This document shows positions 1 to 8,986 of a DNA stretch of 64,000 nt, piece after piece (the first letter of the stretch is position 1; each line of letters opens with the position of its first letter). The position numbers were made by a program, and so were the translations under genes. The notes under the pieces were generated by a model. It was not told where the DNA came from. It made no database searches and saw only the letters and a list, made by a program, of their open reading frames with translations. Origin of the DNA: Pseudorhodoferax sp. Leaf265 (GTDB lineage: Bacteria; Pseudomonadota; Gammaproteobacteria; Burkholderiales; Burkholderiaceae_C); NCBI RefSeq assembly GCF_001422365.1, contig NZ_LMMT01000040.1, positions 186,789 through 250,788 on the forward strand, written 5' to 3'.

Positions 1-1
1 C

Positions 2-865
2 CCCGACGACGCCTACAGCCAGAGCGCGCTGTACGGCGACATCATGGTCCAGACCACGGCCGCCTGCACGCGCGAGGAGTACGCGCTGTGCCGCGACGAG
101 CACATCATCACGCGCATGCTGCCCTACTACCTGGGCCTGACGCGCCAGGCCCAGCTGCTGGGCCTGGCCGGCAGCCCCGGCGTGGCCGACCCGGTCTGGC
201 TGCAGGACGCCGAGGCGGCCACGGCCAAGTGCCTGAACTTCGAGCTGCAGATCGATTCGCAGATGGTGCTGAACGAGGGTGCGGACGTGGATGCGCACAC
301 CGTGCGCGAGAACGTCAGCGCGCGCGTGCTGCTGCCGTTCAATCTGGGCATCGCCTTCTACGAGAGCGGTGGCTCCTACGTGGCGACCTCACCGGCCGCC
401 GTACCGCTGACCTCCAGCGGCTACAGCGTGGCCTACCCGCACACCTGTGCCTCGGTCAACAGCACGGCGCCGGCCGATGCCACCGTGTGGGGCGCGCTGG
501 GCTTCACCGCACGCCAGGGTGGCGTGGCGCAACGCGCCGAAGTGGCGGATTTCTACCTGACGCCTGCGGTGGCGCCCACCGGCCTGGGATCGGGCTACAG
601 CGTGACGCTGCGCTCGCCGCGCAACCCCAGCGGCTGCGACCAGCCTTCCACCTCGACCGACTACGAAAGCTGGGTCACCGCGGGCTACCCGACCTGGATC
701 GAACCGTTTGCCGATCCCACGCTGGCGATGGCGATCCGCAACTGGCGCATCGTCGGCGGCGACGTGATGGCCACCAAGGAGTTCACCACGCGCAGCGATC
801 CCGACGCGAGCGAGAACGTGACCGTGAACACGCAGCTCGTGCTGTTCCACAAGCCGGCGCCCTGA
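2..865 (+). CDS. Unknown protein, 5'-truncated by window edge
   Basis: The frame is open from the first base of the window and ends in TGA, so only the C-terminal 287 or so residues are seen and the true start lies outside. I recognise no domain. The N-terminal part of the visible region is charged and Cys-containing (near CTREEYALCRDEH), and the rest is rich in Gly, Ser, Thr, Val and Tyr with several isolated cysteines, as in a secreted or surface protein. This is only an impression, because any signal peptide would be upstream. It ends about 20 bases from the convergent end of the biotin carboxylase gene, so it belongs to a separate unit. Codon use matches its neighbours. Confidence 0.7.
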   Translation, partial: PDDAYSQSALYGDIMVQTTAACTREEYALCRDEHIITRMLPYYLGLTRQAQLLGLAGSPGVADPVWLQDAEAATAKCLNFELQIDSQMVLNEGADVDAHTVRENVSARVLLPFNLGIAFYESGGSYVATSPAAVPLTSSGYSVAYPHTCASVNSTAPADATVWGALGFTARQGGVAQRAEVADFYLTPAVAPTGLGSGYSVTLRSPRNPSGCDQPSTSTDYESWVTAGYPTWIEPFADPTLAMAIRNWRIVGGDVMATKEFTTRSDPDASENVTVNTQLVLFHKPAP

Positions 866-884
866 ACCCGGCGCCGGCCCGGGA

Positions 885-2606
885 TCAGTCCACGATGCGC
901 GCGATCGCGCTGCCCGCGGCGACGTAGGCGCCCGGCTCCACCGCCCGTGCCAGGCGGCCGGCCCGGTGCGCCAGGACCTGGGTCTCCATCTTCATCGCCT
1001 CCATCACGGCCAGCAGGTCGCCCGCGGCCACGGTGCTGCCCTCCTCGGCCTTCCAGGCGGCCACGGTGCCGGCCACCGGCGCGGCGACCACCGCGGCGTC
1101 GGCCACCGGCTCGGTGCTGGCCGACGCGGCCGGCGCGGCCCGCAGCCCGCCCAGCAGCGCCGCCGGCAGGCCCAGTTGCACGCGCCGGCCGTCGATCTCG
1201 ATGGCCGTGCGCAGCAGTGCCTGGTCGGCCTGCGGTGCCGCGTGCAGCGCCGCCGCCAGGTCGTTCGCGAAGTCGGTCTCGATCCAGCGGGTATGCACCG
1301 CGAAGCCCTGCTCGCCCGTGAAGTCCGCATGCGCCATCACGGCCCGGTGGAACGGCAGCACCGAGGCCAGGCCCTCGATGCGGAACTCCTTGAGCGCGCG
1401 CCGCGCCCGCGCGATGGCCTCGGCCCGCGTGGCGCCGGTCACGATGAGCTTGGCCATCAGCGAGTCGAAGCTGCCCGGCACGACCGAGCCGGCGACCACG
1501 CCCGTGTCCACGCGCACGCCGGGTCCGCCGGGTGCCTCGAACACCGTCACCGGGCCCGGGGCTGGCAGGAAGCCGCGGCCCACGTCCTCGGCGTTGATGC
1601 GGAACTCGACGGCGTGGCACCGGGGCTCCGGCGTTTCGGTGATGGACAAGGGCAGGCCATCGGCCACCCGCAGCTGCTCGACCACGAGGTCGATGCCGGC
1701 CGTCTCCTCGGTCACCGGGTGCTCGACCTGCAGCCGCGTGTTGACCTCCAGGAACGAGATCGCGCCGGTGGCGCTGAGCAGGAACTCCACCGTGCCGGCG
1801 CTCACGTAGCCGGCACGCGCGCAGACGTCCTTGGCCGATTGGTGGATGCGGGCGCGCTGCGCGTCGCTGAGGAAGGGGGCCGGGGCTTCCTCGACCAGCT
1901 TCTGGTTGCGCCGCTGCAGCGAGCAGTCGCGCGTGCCCAGCACGACGACGTTGCCGTGCGTGTCGGCGATGACCTGGGCCTCGACGTGGCGCGGCTTGTC
2001 CAGGAACTGCTCGACGAAGCATTCGCCGCGGCCGAACGCGGCCACGGCTTCGCGCACGGCCGAGGCGTACAGGTCGGCCACCTCGTCCATGCGCCGGGCC
2101 ACCTTGATGCCGCGGCCGCCGCCGCCGTAGGCCGCCTTGATCGCGATCGGCAGGCCATGCTGCTCGGCGAAGGCCAGCACCTCGTCGGCGCCCTGCACCG
2201 GGCCGGGCGTGCCGGCCACCAGCGGCGCGCCGACCTCCAGCGCCAGCTTGCGCGCCTGCACCTTGTCGCCCAGCGCGGCGATGGCGGCGGGCGGCGGGCC
2301 GATCCAGGTCAGGCCGGCGTCGAGCACGGCCTGGGCGAAGCCGGCGTTCTCGGACAGAAAACCGTAGCCGGGGTGGACGGCGTCGGCGCCGCTCTTCTTG
2401 GCGATGTCCAGCAGCTTGGCGATCGACAGGTAGGTGTCGGCCGGGCGGCTGCCCGAAAGGCCCCAGGCCTCGTCGGCCACGCGGGTGTGCAAGGCGTCCA
2501 GATCCGGGTCTGCGTAGACGGCGACGGACTGCACGCCATAGTCGGCGCAGGCACGGGCGATGCGCACGGCGATCTCACCTCTGTTGGCGATCAGGACTTT
2601 TTTCAT
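885..2606 (-). CDS. Biotin carboxylase-BCCP protein of a pxp operon
   Basis: A 573-residue protein with an N-terminal biotin carboxylase ([11 protein letters not shown] start, ATP-grasp glycine loop at residues 161-164, [12 protein letters not shown] in the middle) and a C-terminal biotinyl domain whose EAMKMET motif puts the biotinylated Lys near 539. The family makes carboxybiotin from bicarbonate and ATP and passes the carboxyl group to a partner carboxyltransferase. No acyl-CoA carboxyltransferase gene is nearby. The gene instead follows fused PxpB-PxpC, overlapping it by 4 bases; those domains are homologous to the carboxyltransferase half of urea carboxylase. A role in carboxylating a lactam or amide substrate is therefore inferred, with 5-oxoproline the obvious candidate. 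A plain acyl-CoA carboxylase alpha subunit is the alternative. It is the last gene of the minus-strand operon. Confidence 0.88.
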   Translation of the reverse strand: MKKVLIANRGEIAVRIARACADYGVQSVAVYADPDLDALHTRVADEAWGLSGSRPADTYLSIAKLLDIAKKSGADAVHPGYGFLSENAGFAQAVLDAGLTWIGPPPAAIAALGDKVQARKLALEVGAPLVAGTPGPVQGADEVLAFAEQHGLPIAIKAAYGGGGRGIKVARRMDEVADLYASAVREAVAAFGRGECFVEQFLDKPRHVEAQVIADTHGNVVVLGTRDCSLQRRNQKLVEEAPAPFLSDAQRARIHQSAKDVCARAGYVSAGTVEFLLSATGAISFLEVNTRLQVEHPVTEETAGIDLVVEQLRVADGLPLSITETPEPRCHAVEFRINAEDVGRGFLPAPGPVTVFEAPGGPGVRVDTGVVAGSVVPGSFDSLMAKLIVTGATRAEAIARARRALKEFRIEGLASVLPFHRAVMAHADFTGEQGFAVHTRWIETDFANDLAAALHAAPQADQALLRTAIEIDGRRVQLGLPAALLGGLRAAPAASASTEPVADAAVVAAPVAGTVAAWKAEEGSTVAAGDLLAVMEAMKMETQVLAHRAGRLARAVEPGAYVAAGSAIARIVD

Positions 2607-4177
2607 GGCTCGATGGGCGCGAACGCGCGGATGGGGTTGAAGCGGATGCGGGCACCGATCGGAATCTGCCCGGCCAGGTCGAGGTGGTGCGGCGCCACGG
2701 CCGCGATGACGGGGTAGCCACCGGTGAGCGGATGGTCGGCCAGGAACAGCACGGGCTGGCCGCTGGCCGGCACCTGGACCGCGCCCAGGGCCGTGCCTTC
2801 GCTGGGCAGCTCGTCGTGGCGGCTGCGCGCGAGCGGCTGCGCGCCAGCCAGGCGCAGGCCCACGCGGTTGGACTGGGGCGTGACGGTCCAGGTCTGCGCG
2901 GCGAACAGGGCGACGGCTTCTTCGGTGAACCAGTCGGTGCGCGGGCCGGGGACCACGTCGAGCACCACGGTCTCGTGCAGCGTCGGCAAGGTCGCGGGCA
3001 GTTCGGGTGCGCCGACCACACCGTGCGACGTGGGGCGAACGGCGAGGCGGTCACCGGCGCGCAAGGGTTCCGGGCCGACCTTGGCCAGCGTGTCGGTGGC
3101 ACAGCTGCCCAGCACCGGCGCGATGGCGAAACCGCCGCGCACGGCCAGGTAGGAGCGCAGGCCGGCCTCGGGCGCGCCGATCTCCAGGCACTCGCCGTCC
3201 GCCAGCGCGAGCGCCTGTCCACGCGCCTGCGGCCAGCGTTGGCCACGGGCATCGACCAGGGTCAGCGGGCCTGCCGCGCCCGTGACGGCCAGCACCGTGT
3301 CGCCCTGGCTGCGCAGCGCGAAGCCGCCGTCCACGATCTCCAGCGCTGCGGTGCACGCCGCATTGCCGGCCAGGCGGTTGGCCGCGCGCAGGGCGCCCTG
3401 GTCGAGCGCGCCGGAAGCCGAGACGCCCTGCCCGGCCTGGCCATGGCGGCCGAGGTCCTGGAACAGCGTCTGCAAGCCGGGGCGCAGGATCTCCAGGGCC
3501 GGGCCGCTGTGCGCCTCTACGGGTGCAGGTGCGGACGCAACGGCGCGCGGGCGTGCCGGCCACCCCGTCGCATCGACGAAGCGCACGCGAAAGCCCGGCT
3601 GCAGCAGCGCCGGCACGGGCCGCGCCAGGTCCCACATCGGCGTCTGCGTGATCCCGATCAATTGCCAGCCGCCCGGGCTCTGCTGCGGATAGACCGCGCT
3701 GAAGTCGCCCGCCAGCGCCACCGAACCGGCCGGCACCTGGGTCCGCGGCGTCTTGCGGCGCGGCACCACGAGGCGCGGGTCGCCACCGCTGAGGTAGGCG
3801 AAGCCCGGCGCGAAGCCGGTGAAGGCCACCTGGTACTCGCTGCCGGTGTGCCAGGCGATGACCTGCTCACGCGTGGCGCCCAGCAGCCTGGCGACCTCGT
3901 CCAGGTCTTCGCCGCGGTAGTCGACTTCGATCTCGACCAGCGTGCCGGCGCGCTCGACGCTGCGGTCCAGCGTGCGGCCAGCGATGGCCGCCACCAGCGC
4001 CTGCTGCGTGACCGCGCTGGGCCGGTAGCGGACCAGCAGCGTGCGCGCGGCCGGCACCAGTTCTTCCACACCCGGCACAGGCTCGGCCTGCAACGCGGCC
4101 AGCAGCGCCAGCGTCTGCGGCAGGTCTTCGAGCTCGACCAGCAGCGCGTCCAGGTTGACGGGCAGGAAACGCATCAT
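2603..4177 (-). CDS. pxpBC: Fused PxpB-PxpC (5-oxoprolinase subunits B and C)
   Basis: A 524-residue fusion. Residues 1-215 or so are PxpB/KipI/allophanate-hydrolase-subunit-1-like, with the [11 protein letters not shown] signature. The rest is PxpC/KipA/AHS2-like ([13 protein letters not shown], then [10 protein letters not shown]). In many bacteria these are two genes of about 220 and 310 residues. With PxpA they form the ATP-dependent 5-oxoprolinase that opens pyroglutamate to glutamate; the same two domains also form the carboxyltransferase part of urea carboxylase. The ATG at 4175-4177 overlaps the PxpA stop as ATGA and is followed at once by a second ATG, so the start is certain to within one codon. 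The end overlaps the biotin carboxylase start by 4 bases, implying translational coupling. Confidence 0.92.
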   Translation of the reverse strand: MMRFLPVNLDALLVELEDLPQTLALLAALQAEPVPGVEELVPAARTLLVRYRPSAVTQQALVAAIAGRTLDRSVERAGTLVEIEVDYRGEDLDEVARLLGATREQVIAWHTGSEYQVAFTGFAPGFAYLSGGDPRLVVPRRKTPRTQVPAGSVALAGDFSAVYPQQSPGGWQLIGITQTPMWDLARPVPALLQPGFRVRFVDATGWPARPRAVASAPAPVEAHSGPALEILRPGLQTLFQDLGRHGQAGQGVSASGALDQGALRAANRLAGNAACTAALEIVDGGFALRSQGDTVLAVTGAAGPLTLVDARGQRWPQARGQALALADGECLEIGAPEAGLRSYLAVRGGFAIAPVLGSCATDTLAKVGPEPLRAGDRLAVRPTSHGVVGAPELPATLPTLHETVVLDVVPGPRTDWFTEEAVALFAAQTWTVTPQSNRVGLRLAGAQPLARSRHDELPSEGTALGAVQVPASGQPVLFLADHPLTGGYPVIAAVAPHHLDLAGQIPIGARIRFNPIRAFAPIEP

Positions 4178-4932
4178 GCGGCGAACGCCTGCACCGCCAC
4201 GCCGGCCTGCTCCAGCACCTGGCGCACCTGGCGCGCCATGGCCACGGCGCCGGGGCTGTCGCCGTGCACGCAGATGGAATCGGCCTGCACGCGCACCGTG
4301 CTGCCGTCGATGGCCTGGACCACGCCCTCCTGCGCCAGCCGCAGCATGCGTGCAGCCACGGCATCGGGGTCGTGCAGCACGGCGCCCTTCTCGCGGCGCG
4401 AGACCAGCGTGCCCTCGGGCGTGTAGGCCCGGTCGGCGAAGGCCTCGGCCACCACCGTGAGCCCGGCCTCGCGGGCCCAGTCCACCAGCGGCGCGCCGGC
4501 CAGTGCGACCAGCACCAGCGTGGGGTCGATGGCGCGGATGGCGGCGATCACGTCGCCGGCCTGGCGCCGGTCGTGGGCGATGGTGTTGTACAGCGCGCCA
4601 TGCGGCTTGACGTAGCGCACCCGCGTACCGGCCACCTTGGCCAGGCCCTGCAGTGCGCCGATCTGGTAGACCACGTCGGCCTGCAGGTCGCTGCTTGCCA
4701 CATCCATGTTGCGCCGGCCGAAGCCGGCCAGGTCGGGGTAGGCCACGTGCGCGCCCACGGCCACGCCGCGCTCGGCCGCCGCACGCAGCGTCTGCAGGAT
4801 GCCAGCCGCGTCGCCCGCATGGAAGCCGCAGGCCACGTTGGCGCTGGAGACGATGGACAGCATGGCGGCGTCGTCGCCCATGGTCCATGCACCCAGGCTC
4901 TCGCCGAGGTCGCTGTTGAGGTCGATGTGCAT
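4174..4932 (-). CDS. pxpA: 5-oxoprolinase subunit PxpA (LamB/YcsF family)
   Basis: A 252-residue LamB/YcsF family protein. It opens with [12 protein letters not shown] and carries the family motifs CGFHAGD and KPHGALYN at the usual spacing and full length. PxpA is the hydrolytic/TIM-barrel-like subunit that works with PxpB and PxpC in ATP-dependent hydrolysis of 5-oxo-L-proline in the cytoplasm. It lies 11 bases downstream of pcp and overlaps pxpBC by 4 bases (ATGA). A GGAA-type ribosome site precedes the ATG. The neighbouring Pcp, which releases pyroglutamate from peptides, supports the substrate. Confidence 0.93.
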   Translation of the reverse strand: MHIDLNSDLGESLGAWTMGDDAAMLSIVSSANVACGFHAGDAAGILQTLRAAAERGVAVGAHVAYPDLAGFGRRNMDVASSDLQADVVYQIGALQGLAKVAGTRVRYVKPHGALYNTIAHDRRQAGDVIAAIRAIDPTLVLVALAGAPLVDWAREAGLTVVAEAFADRAYTPEGTLVSRREKGAVLHDPDAVAARMLRLAQEGVVQAIDGSTVRVQADSICVHGDSPGAVAMARQVRQVLEQAGVAVQAFAA

Positions 4933-4943
4933 GGGGGTTCCTT

Positions 4944-5600
4944 TCAATGCAGTTGGCCGCCAGCGGCGACGATGTCGGTCTGGACGGCCAACGCCGTGCG
5001 CAGCGTCACGCGCAGCGCCTCCACCTGCGCCGCCAGGGCCATGCTGGGCAGGCCCGGGTGGCGGGCGGCCTGCTCGGGCAGGGCCGGCACGTGCACGAAG
5101 CCGCCGCGCACGCCGGGCAGGCCCGCGAGCCGGTGCATCAGCGCATAGAAGACATGGTTGCAGACGAAGGTGCCGGCGGTGTTGGAGACCGAGGCCGGCA
5201 GGCCCGCGGCACGCAGCTCCCGCACGATGGCCTTGATCGGCAGCGTGGAGAAGTAGGCGGCCGGCCCGCCTGGTACCACCGCGGTGTCCACAGGCTGGCG
5301 GCCGGCGTTGTCGGGGATGCGCGCATCGTCGCAATTGATTGCCACGCGCTCGGGCTGCCACTCGGTGCGCCCGCCGGCCAGGCCCAGGCCGACGACCAGC
5401 CGGGGTCGCCACTGGGCCAGTGCGGCGTCGAGCCGCGCGGCGGCCTGGCCGAAGACGCAGGGCAGCTGCACGGCCCGCACGGTGGCGCCGCCGCAGTCCC
5501 AGCCTTCGAGTGCGCGCGCCACTTCCCAGGACGGGTTGACCGGGTCGTTGTCGAACGGCTCGAAGCCGGTGACGAGCACGTGGGAGGGGGCAATGGGCAT
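4944..5600 (-). CDS. pcp: Pyroglutamyl-peptidase I
   Basis: A 218-residue cysteine peptidase of family C15, which removes N-terminal pyroglutamate from peptides in the cytoplasm. The catalytic triad of the family is visible: Glu84 in PERVAIN, Cys147 in [12 protein letters not shown] and His170 in [10 protein letters not shown]. The N-terminus LVTGFEPFD is typical. Two ATGs lie six bases apart (5604-5606 and 5598-5600). A GAGG ends directly against the first and sits six bases before the second, so the second is chosen. It is 11 bases from pxpA and about 23 from the upstream binding-protein gene. Together these can turn pyroglutamyl peptides into free pyroglutamate and then glutamate. Confidence 0.93.
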   Translation of the reverse strand: MPIAPSHVLVTGFEPFDNDPVNPSWEVARALEGWDCGGATVRAVQLPCVFGQAAARLDAALAQWRPRLVVGLGLAGGRTEWQPERVAINCDDARIPDNAGRQPVDTAVVPGGPAAYFSTLPIKAIVRELRAAGLPASVSNTAGTFVCNHVFYALMHRLAGLPGVRGGFVHVPALPEQAARHPGLPSMALAAQVEALRVTLRTALAVQTDIVAAGGQLH

Positions 5601-5623
5601 CGGCATCCTCGGCAGGTTGGCGA

Positions 5624-6595
5624 TCAGTCGACCTTGATGCCGGCGTCGTCGATCACCTTCTTCCACCGGGCCGCATCGGACTTGATCAGGGCGGCCAATT
5701 GTGCGGGTGCGCCGCCCACCACATCGAGGTTCATCTCGGCGAGCTTGGCCTGCACGTCCTTCTCGACCAGGATCTGGTTGATGACCTGGTTCAGCTTCGT
5801 GACGATGGCTGGCGGCGTGCCCGTGGGCGCGACGAAGCCGTACCAGAAGGTCACGTCCAGGTCCTGCCCGCCGGACTCGGCCACGGTGGGCAGGTCGGGG
5901 TAGCTGGCCAGGCGCTTGTTGCTCGTGACCGCCAGCGCGCGCAGGCGGCCACCCTTGACCATGGGCATGGCCTCGGGCACCAGCGCGATCATCAGCTGCA
6001 CCTGCCCGCCCATGACCTCCTGCAGCGCCGGCGCACCGCCCTTGTAGGGCACGTGCACCGGGTCGACGCCGTTGGCGCGCTTGTAGTACTCCATGCCCAG
6101 GTGGCTGGGCGTGCCGGCACCGGCCGAGGCGTAGCTCACGCTGCCGGGCTTGCTCTTGAGGTAGCTGCCCAGCTCGGCCATGGTCTTCACGGGCACCGAG
6201 GCATTCACCACCACCACGCTGGGCACCGTGGCCGCCAGCACGATGGGCACCAGGTCCTTCTGCACGTCGTAGGGCAGCTTGGGGTACAGGCCCGGGTTCA
6301 CGGCCAGGCCGCTCAGCGTGGACAGCAGCAGCGTGTAGCCGTCCGGTGCCGACTTGGCCACGTGCGTGATCGCGATCTGCTCGCTGGCGCCGGGTCGGTT
6401 GTCCACCACCACCGGCTGGCCCAGCTGCTTGCCCAGCCGCTCGGCCACCAGCCGGGCCAGCGTGTCGGTGGATCCACCCGCCGCATAGGGCACGACGATG
6501 CGGATCGGCTTGGCGGGATAGTCGGCCGCACTGGCGGACAGGGGCAACCAGGCCAGCAAGGCAGCGGCGGCAAGCAAGGGACGGCGGTTGAACAT
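5624..6595 (-). CDS. Bug/TctC-family tripartite tricarboxylate transporter binding protein
   Basis: A 323-residue periplasmic binding protein of the Bug family. It has a cleavable signal peptide ([23 protein letters not shown]), then [19 protein letters not shown], the family hallmark, and [13 protein letters not shown] near the C-terminus. These proteins feed TctAB-type secondary transporters; no tctAB genes are in view, as is common because Bug genes greatly outnumber transporters in Burkholderiales. It is first in the operon with pcp, pxpA, pxpBC and the biotin carboxylase, so a ligand such as pyroglutamate or a related lactam or carboxylate is inferred. Expression is probably controlled by the divergent GntR regulator through the palindrome at 6669-6681. 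Confidence 0.9.
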   Translation of the reverse strand: MFNRRPLLAAAALLAWLPLSASAADYPAKPIRIVVPYAAGGSTDTLARLVAERLGKQLGQPVVVDNRPGASEQIAITHVAKSAPDGYTLLLSTLSGLAVNPGLYPKLPYDVQKDLVPIVLAATVPSVVVVNASVPVKTMAELGSYLKSKPGSVSYASAGAGTPSHLGMEYYKRANGVDPVHVPYKGGAPALQEVMGGQVQLMIALVPEAMPMVKGGRLRALAVTSNKRLASYPDLPTVAESGGQDLDVTFWYGFVAPTGTPPAIVTKLNQVINQILVEKDVQAKLAEMNLDVVGGAPAQLAALIKSDAARWKKVIDDAGIKVD

Positions 6596-6668
6596 CGGTG
6601 GCTCCGGGCAGAACAGGGACTGGGATGGTGGCAACAATCGCGGCAAATGATGGAACACATGCAAACTA

Positions 6669-6681
6669 ATTGTTGAACAAT
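6669..6681. promoter_or_regulatory. Probable GntR-family operator palindrome
   Basis: The 13-base sequence ATTGTTGAACAAT is a perfect odd palindrome. Its core TTGT-N3-ACAA fits operators of FadR/FCD-type GntR regulators. It lies in the AT-richer 186-base gap between the Bug-protein operon and the divergent GntR gene, about 75 bases before the former and 100 before the latter, well placed to repress either. Assignment to the adjacent regulator is inferred. Confidence 0.65.
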
Positions 6682-6781
6682 CGTAATTTGCCTGGTCACA
6701 CAAATCAAGCTTCATCCCCAAAAAATGCCCTGGGGTGTTCCACATGCTGGCTGGTTGTGGTTTCTGCTAAAAGGCCTGCCT

Positions 6782-7468
6782 ATGCCGACACCTGCCCTCG
6801 CCTCCTCTTCCGAGCCGAACCTTGCCGAACGCCTGGCGGCCCGGCTGCGCCAGCAGATCGCCGCAGGTGAGCTCGCCCCCGGCCAACGCCTGCCCGAGCA
6901 AAGCCTGAGCGAGAGCCTGGGCGTCTCGCGCAACACGCTGCGCGAGGCCTTCCGGATGCTCACGCACGACGGCCTGGTCACGCACGCGCCCAACCGCGGC
7001 GTCTGCGTGGCCGTGCCGAGCATCGCGACCATCATCGACATCTACCGCGTGCGCCGGCTCATCGAATGCCAGGCCCTGGCCCAGGCCTATCCGCGGCATC
7101 CGGCCAAGAAGCGCATGCGCGCGGCGGTGGAAACGGCGCTGGCCCGGCGCACTGCGGCCGACTGGTCCGGCGTCGGCACGGCCAACATGGACTTCCACAT
7201 GGCGGTGGTCGAGCTGGCCGACAGCGAGCGCCTGAATGGCATGTTCACGCCCATCCTGGCCGAACTGCGGCTGGCCTTCGGCATGTTGCAGGACGCCGAG
7301 TTCCTGCACGCGCCCTATGTGGACATGAACGTGAAGATCCTGGAGCTGACCGAAGCTGGCCGCTACGCGGAGGCGGCCGCGGCCCTGCAGGACTACCTGG
7401 TGCACTCCGAGCGCATCGTGCTGGCGGTCTACGCACGGCGGCTGGCGGAAACCGGCACCCCGGGCTGA
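6782..7468 (+). CDS. GntR-family (FCD) transcriptional regulator
   Basis: A 228-residue regulator with an N-terminal GntR winged helix-turn-helix (ERLAARLRQQIAAGELAPGQRLPEQSLSESLGVSRNTLREAFRML style, residues about 12-80) and a C-terminal all-helical FCD ligand domain (residues about 90-220). The ATG at 6782 has AAAGG about nine bases upstream; an in-frame ATG at 6725 lacks a good site and would add an untypical leader. It is divergent from the pcp-pxp operon, so it most likely controls that operon, with pyroglutamate or a related acid as the probable effector (inferred). FCD regulators usually bind small carboxylic acids. Confidence 0.9.
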   Translation: MPTPALASSSEPNLAERLAARLRQQIAAGELAPGQRLPEQSLSESLGVSRNTLREAFRMLTHDGLVTHAPNRGVCVAVPSIATIIDIYRVRRLIECQALAQAYPRHPAKKRMRAAVETALARRTAADWSGVGTANMDFHMAVVELADSERLNGMFTPILAELRLAFGMLQDAEFLHAPYVDMNVKILELTEAGRYAEAAAALQDYLVHSERIVLAVYARRLAETGTPG

Positions 7469-7500
7469 GAGGGGATGGGCACGGCGGCCACAATCGACCC

Positions 7501-8364
7501 ATGCCTTCCTGCCCCTCCCGCCGAACCGCCCTGCTCTGCACCGCCAGCCTGCTCGCCCTGCCGCGCCTGCAGGCCGCACCCGCCAAGAAGCTCCCGCCGC
7601 CGCCCGATGTCTGGCCGCGGGCAGCGGTCGTCCCCGGCGGCGTGGCCCGCCTGTCGCTCGGCCCGGCCGCCACCCGCCCGCAGGCCCATGCCGGCGAGGT
7701 GCCCCTGCTGGTCGTGGGCGACGCCATCGAATGGACTGCCCTGGTCGGCATCGCGCTGGCGGCCCGGCCCGGCGACGCCACGATCACCGTCACCGCGCCG
7801 GGCGAGGTGCCGCGCCGTGTGCCTTACCGGGTCCTGCCCAAGAAGTACCAGGAGCAGCGGCTGACGGTCTCGCCGCGCACCGTGGATCTCTCTCCCGAAG
7901 ACCAGGCCCGCTACGAACGCGAGCGCGAGCACCTGGCCGGGGTGATGGCCACCTTCAGCCCGGCGGTGCCGCCGCGGCTGCAGATGCAGGTGCCCGCGCC
8001 GGGCCGGCGCTCCAGTTCCTTCGGCCTGCGCCGCGTGTTCAACGGCCAGGCGCGCAACCCGCACAGCGGCATGGACATCGCGGCCGCCACCGGCACGCGC
8101 GTGCGGGCGCCGCTGGACGGCCGCGTGGTCGATGTCGGCGACTACTTCTTCAACGGCGGCACGGTCTGGCTGGACCATGGCGCGGGATTGCTCAGCATGT
8201 ACTGCCACCTGAGCGCGATGGACGTGAAGCCGGGCGACCAGCTGCGCGCGGGCGAGGCGTTCTGCAAGGTGGGCGCGACGGGCCGCGTGACCGGGCCGCA
8301 CCTGCACTGGTCGGTGATGCTGAACCGGGCCATGGTGGACCCTGCGCTGTTCATTGCCGCCTGA
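7501..8364 (+). CDS. M23-family murein metallopeptidase
   Basis: A 287-residue protein with an N-terminal signal sequence (RRTALLCTASLLALPRLQA), an N-terminal beta-rich region and a C-terminal LytM/M23 domain. The zinc and catalytic motifs are intact: H188-x3-D192 (HSGMD) and H267-x-H269 (HLHW). It should be a periplasmic endopeptidase cutting peptidoglycan cross-links, or an activator-type relative, but with all ligands present activity is likely. It starts 32 bases after the GntR gene and ends 13 bases before the response regulator, so it may be co-transcribed with the two-component pair. Confidence 0.9.
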   Translation: MPSCPSRRTALLCTASLLALPRLQAAPAKKLPPPPDVWPRAAVVPGGVARLSLGPAATRPQAHAGEVPLLVVGDAIEWTALVGIALAARPGDATITVTAPGEVPRRVPYRVLPKKYQEQRLTVSPRTVDLSPEDQARYEREREHLAGVMATFSPAVPPRLQMQVPAPGRRSSSFGLRRVFNGQARNPHSGMDIAAATGTRVRAPLDGRVVDVGDYFFNGGTVWLDHGAGLLSMYCHLSAMDVKPGDQLRAGEAFCKVGATGRVTGPHLHWSVMLNRAMVDPALFIAA

Positions 8365-8377
8365 CCGCGTCCCCCCG

Positions 8378-8986
8378 ATGAAGCTGCTGCTGATCGACGA
8401 CCACCCGCTGTTCAGCGTCGGCTTCGCGCATGCGCTGTCGCACGCCCGCGCGGGCGTCCAGGTGCTGACGGCGGCCGGTGTCGAGGACGGCCTGGCGCTG
8501 GCCGGCGGATGCGCCGAGCTGGACATCGCCCTGATCGACTACCGGCTGGCCGCCATCGACGGGCTGGAGGGCCTGCGCCGCTTCGGCGCGGCCCACCCGC
8601 TGGTGGCGCGCGTGCTGATCTCCGGTGACGAGACCACGGCCCTGGCCGCGCGTGCGCGGGCGGCCGGTGCAGCGGGCTTCATCGGCAAGTCGCTGGCCAT
8701 CGACCAGATCCTGCACGCGCTGGACACCGTGTGCGCCGGCCAGGAGTGGTTCGGCCCCCGTGCGCTGGCGGCGTTCGCCGACATCGCGGGACCGGGGGCG
8801 CCCACCGCCCGCCAGCTGGAGGTGCTGGCCCTGGTCGCCACCGGCCAGCAGAACAAGCAGATCGCAGACGCGCTGGGCATCGCCGAGCGCACCGTCAAGC
8901 TGCACGTGACGGCGCTGCTGGACAGCTTTGGCGCCCACAACCGCACCCACCTGCTGGTGCTGGCGCGCGAGCGCGGATTGCTGTGA
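8378..8986 (+). CDS. LuxR/NarL-type response regulator
   Basis: A 202-residue regulator. Its N-terminal receiver domain has the acidic pair in LIDDHP and phospho-acceptor Asp54 (ALIDYRL); its C-terminal LuxR helix-turn-helix shows TARQLEVLALVATGQQNKQIADALGIAERTVK-like features (residues about 140-200). It ends in TGA that overlaps the GTG start of the kinase gene by four bases (GTGA), so the two are translationally coupled and almost certainly a cognate pair. The target genes are not visible; the M23 peptidase immediately upstream is a candidate. Confidence 0.92.
   Translation: MKLLLIDDHPLFSVGFAHALSHARAGVQVLTAAGVEDGLALAGGCAELDIALIDYRLAAIDGLEGLRRFGAAHPLVARVLISGDETTALAARARAAGAAGFIGKSLAIDQILHALDTVCAGQEWFGPRALAAFADIAGPGAPTARQLEVLALVATGQQNKQIADALGIAERTVKLHVTALLDSFGAHNRTHLLVLARERGLL

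Noticed and set aside
966-2717. Long plus-strand open frame opposite the biotin carboxylase
   Set aside because: Composition is His/Arg/Gln-rich with no motifs; the minus-strand protein has unmistakable family signatures.
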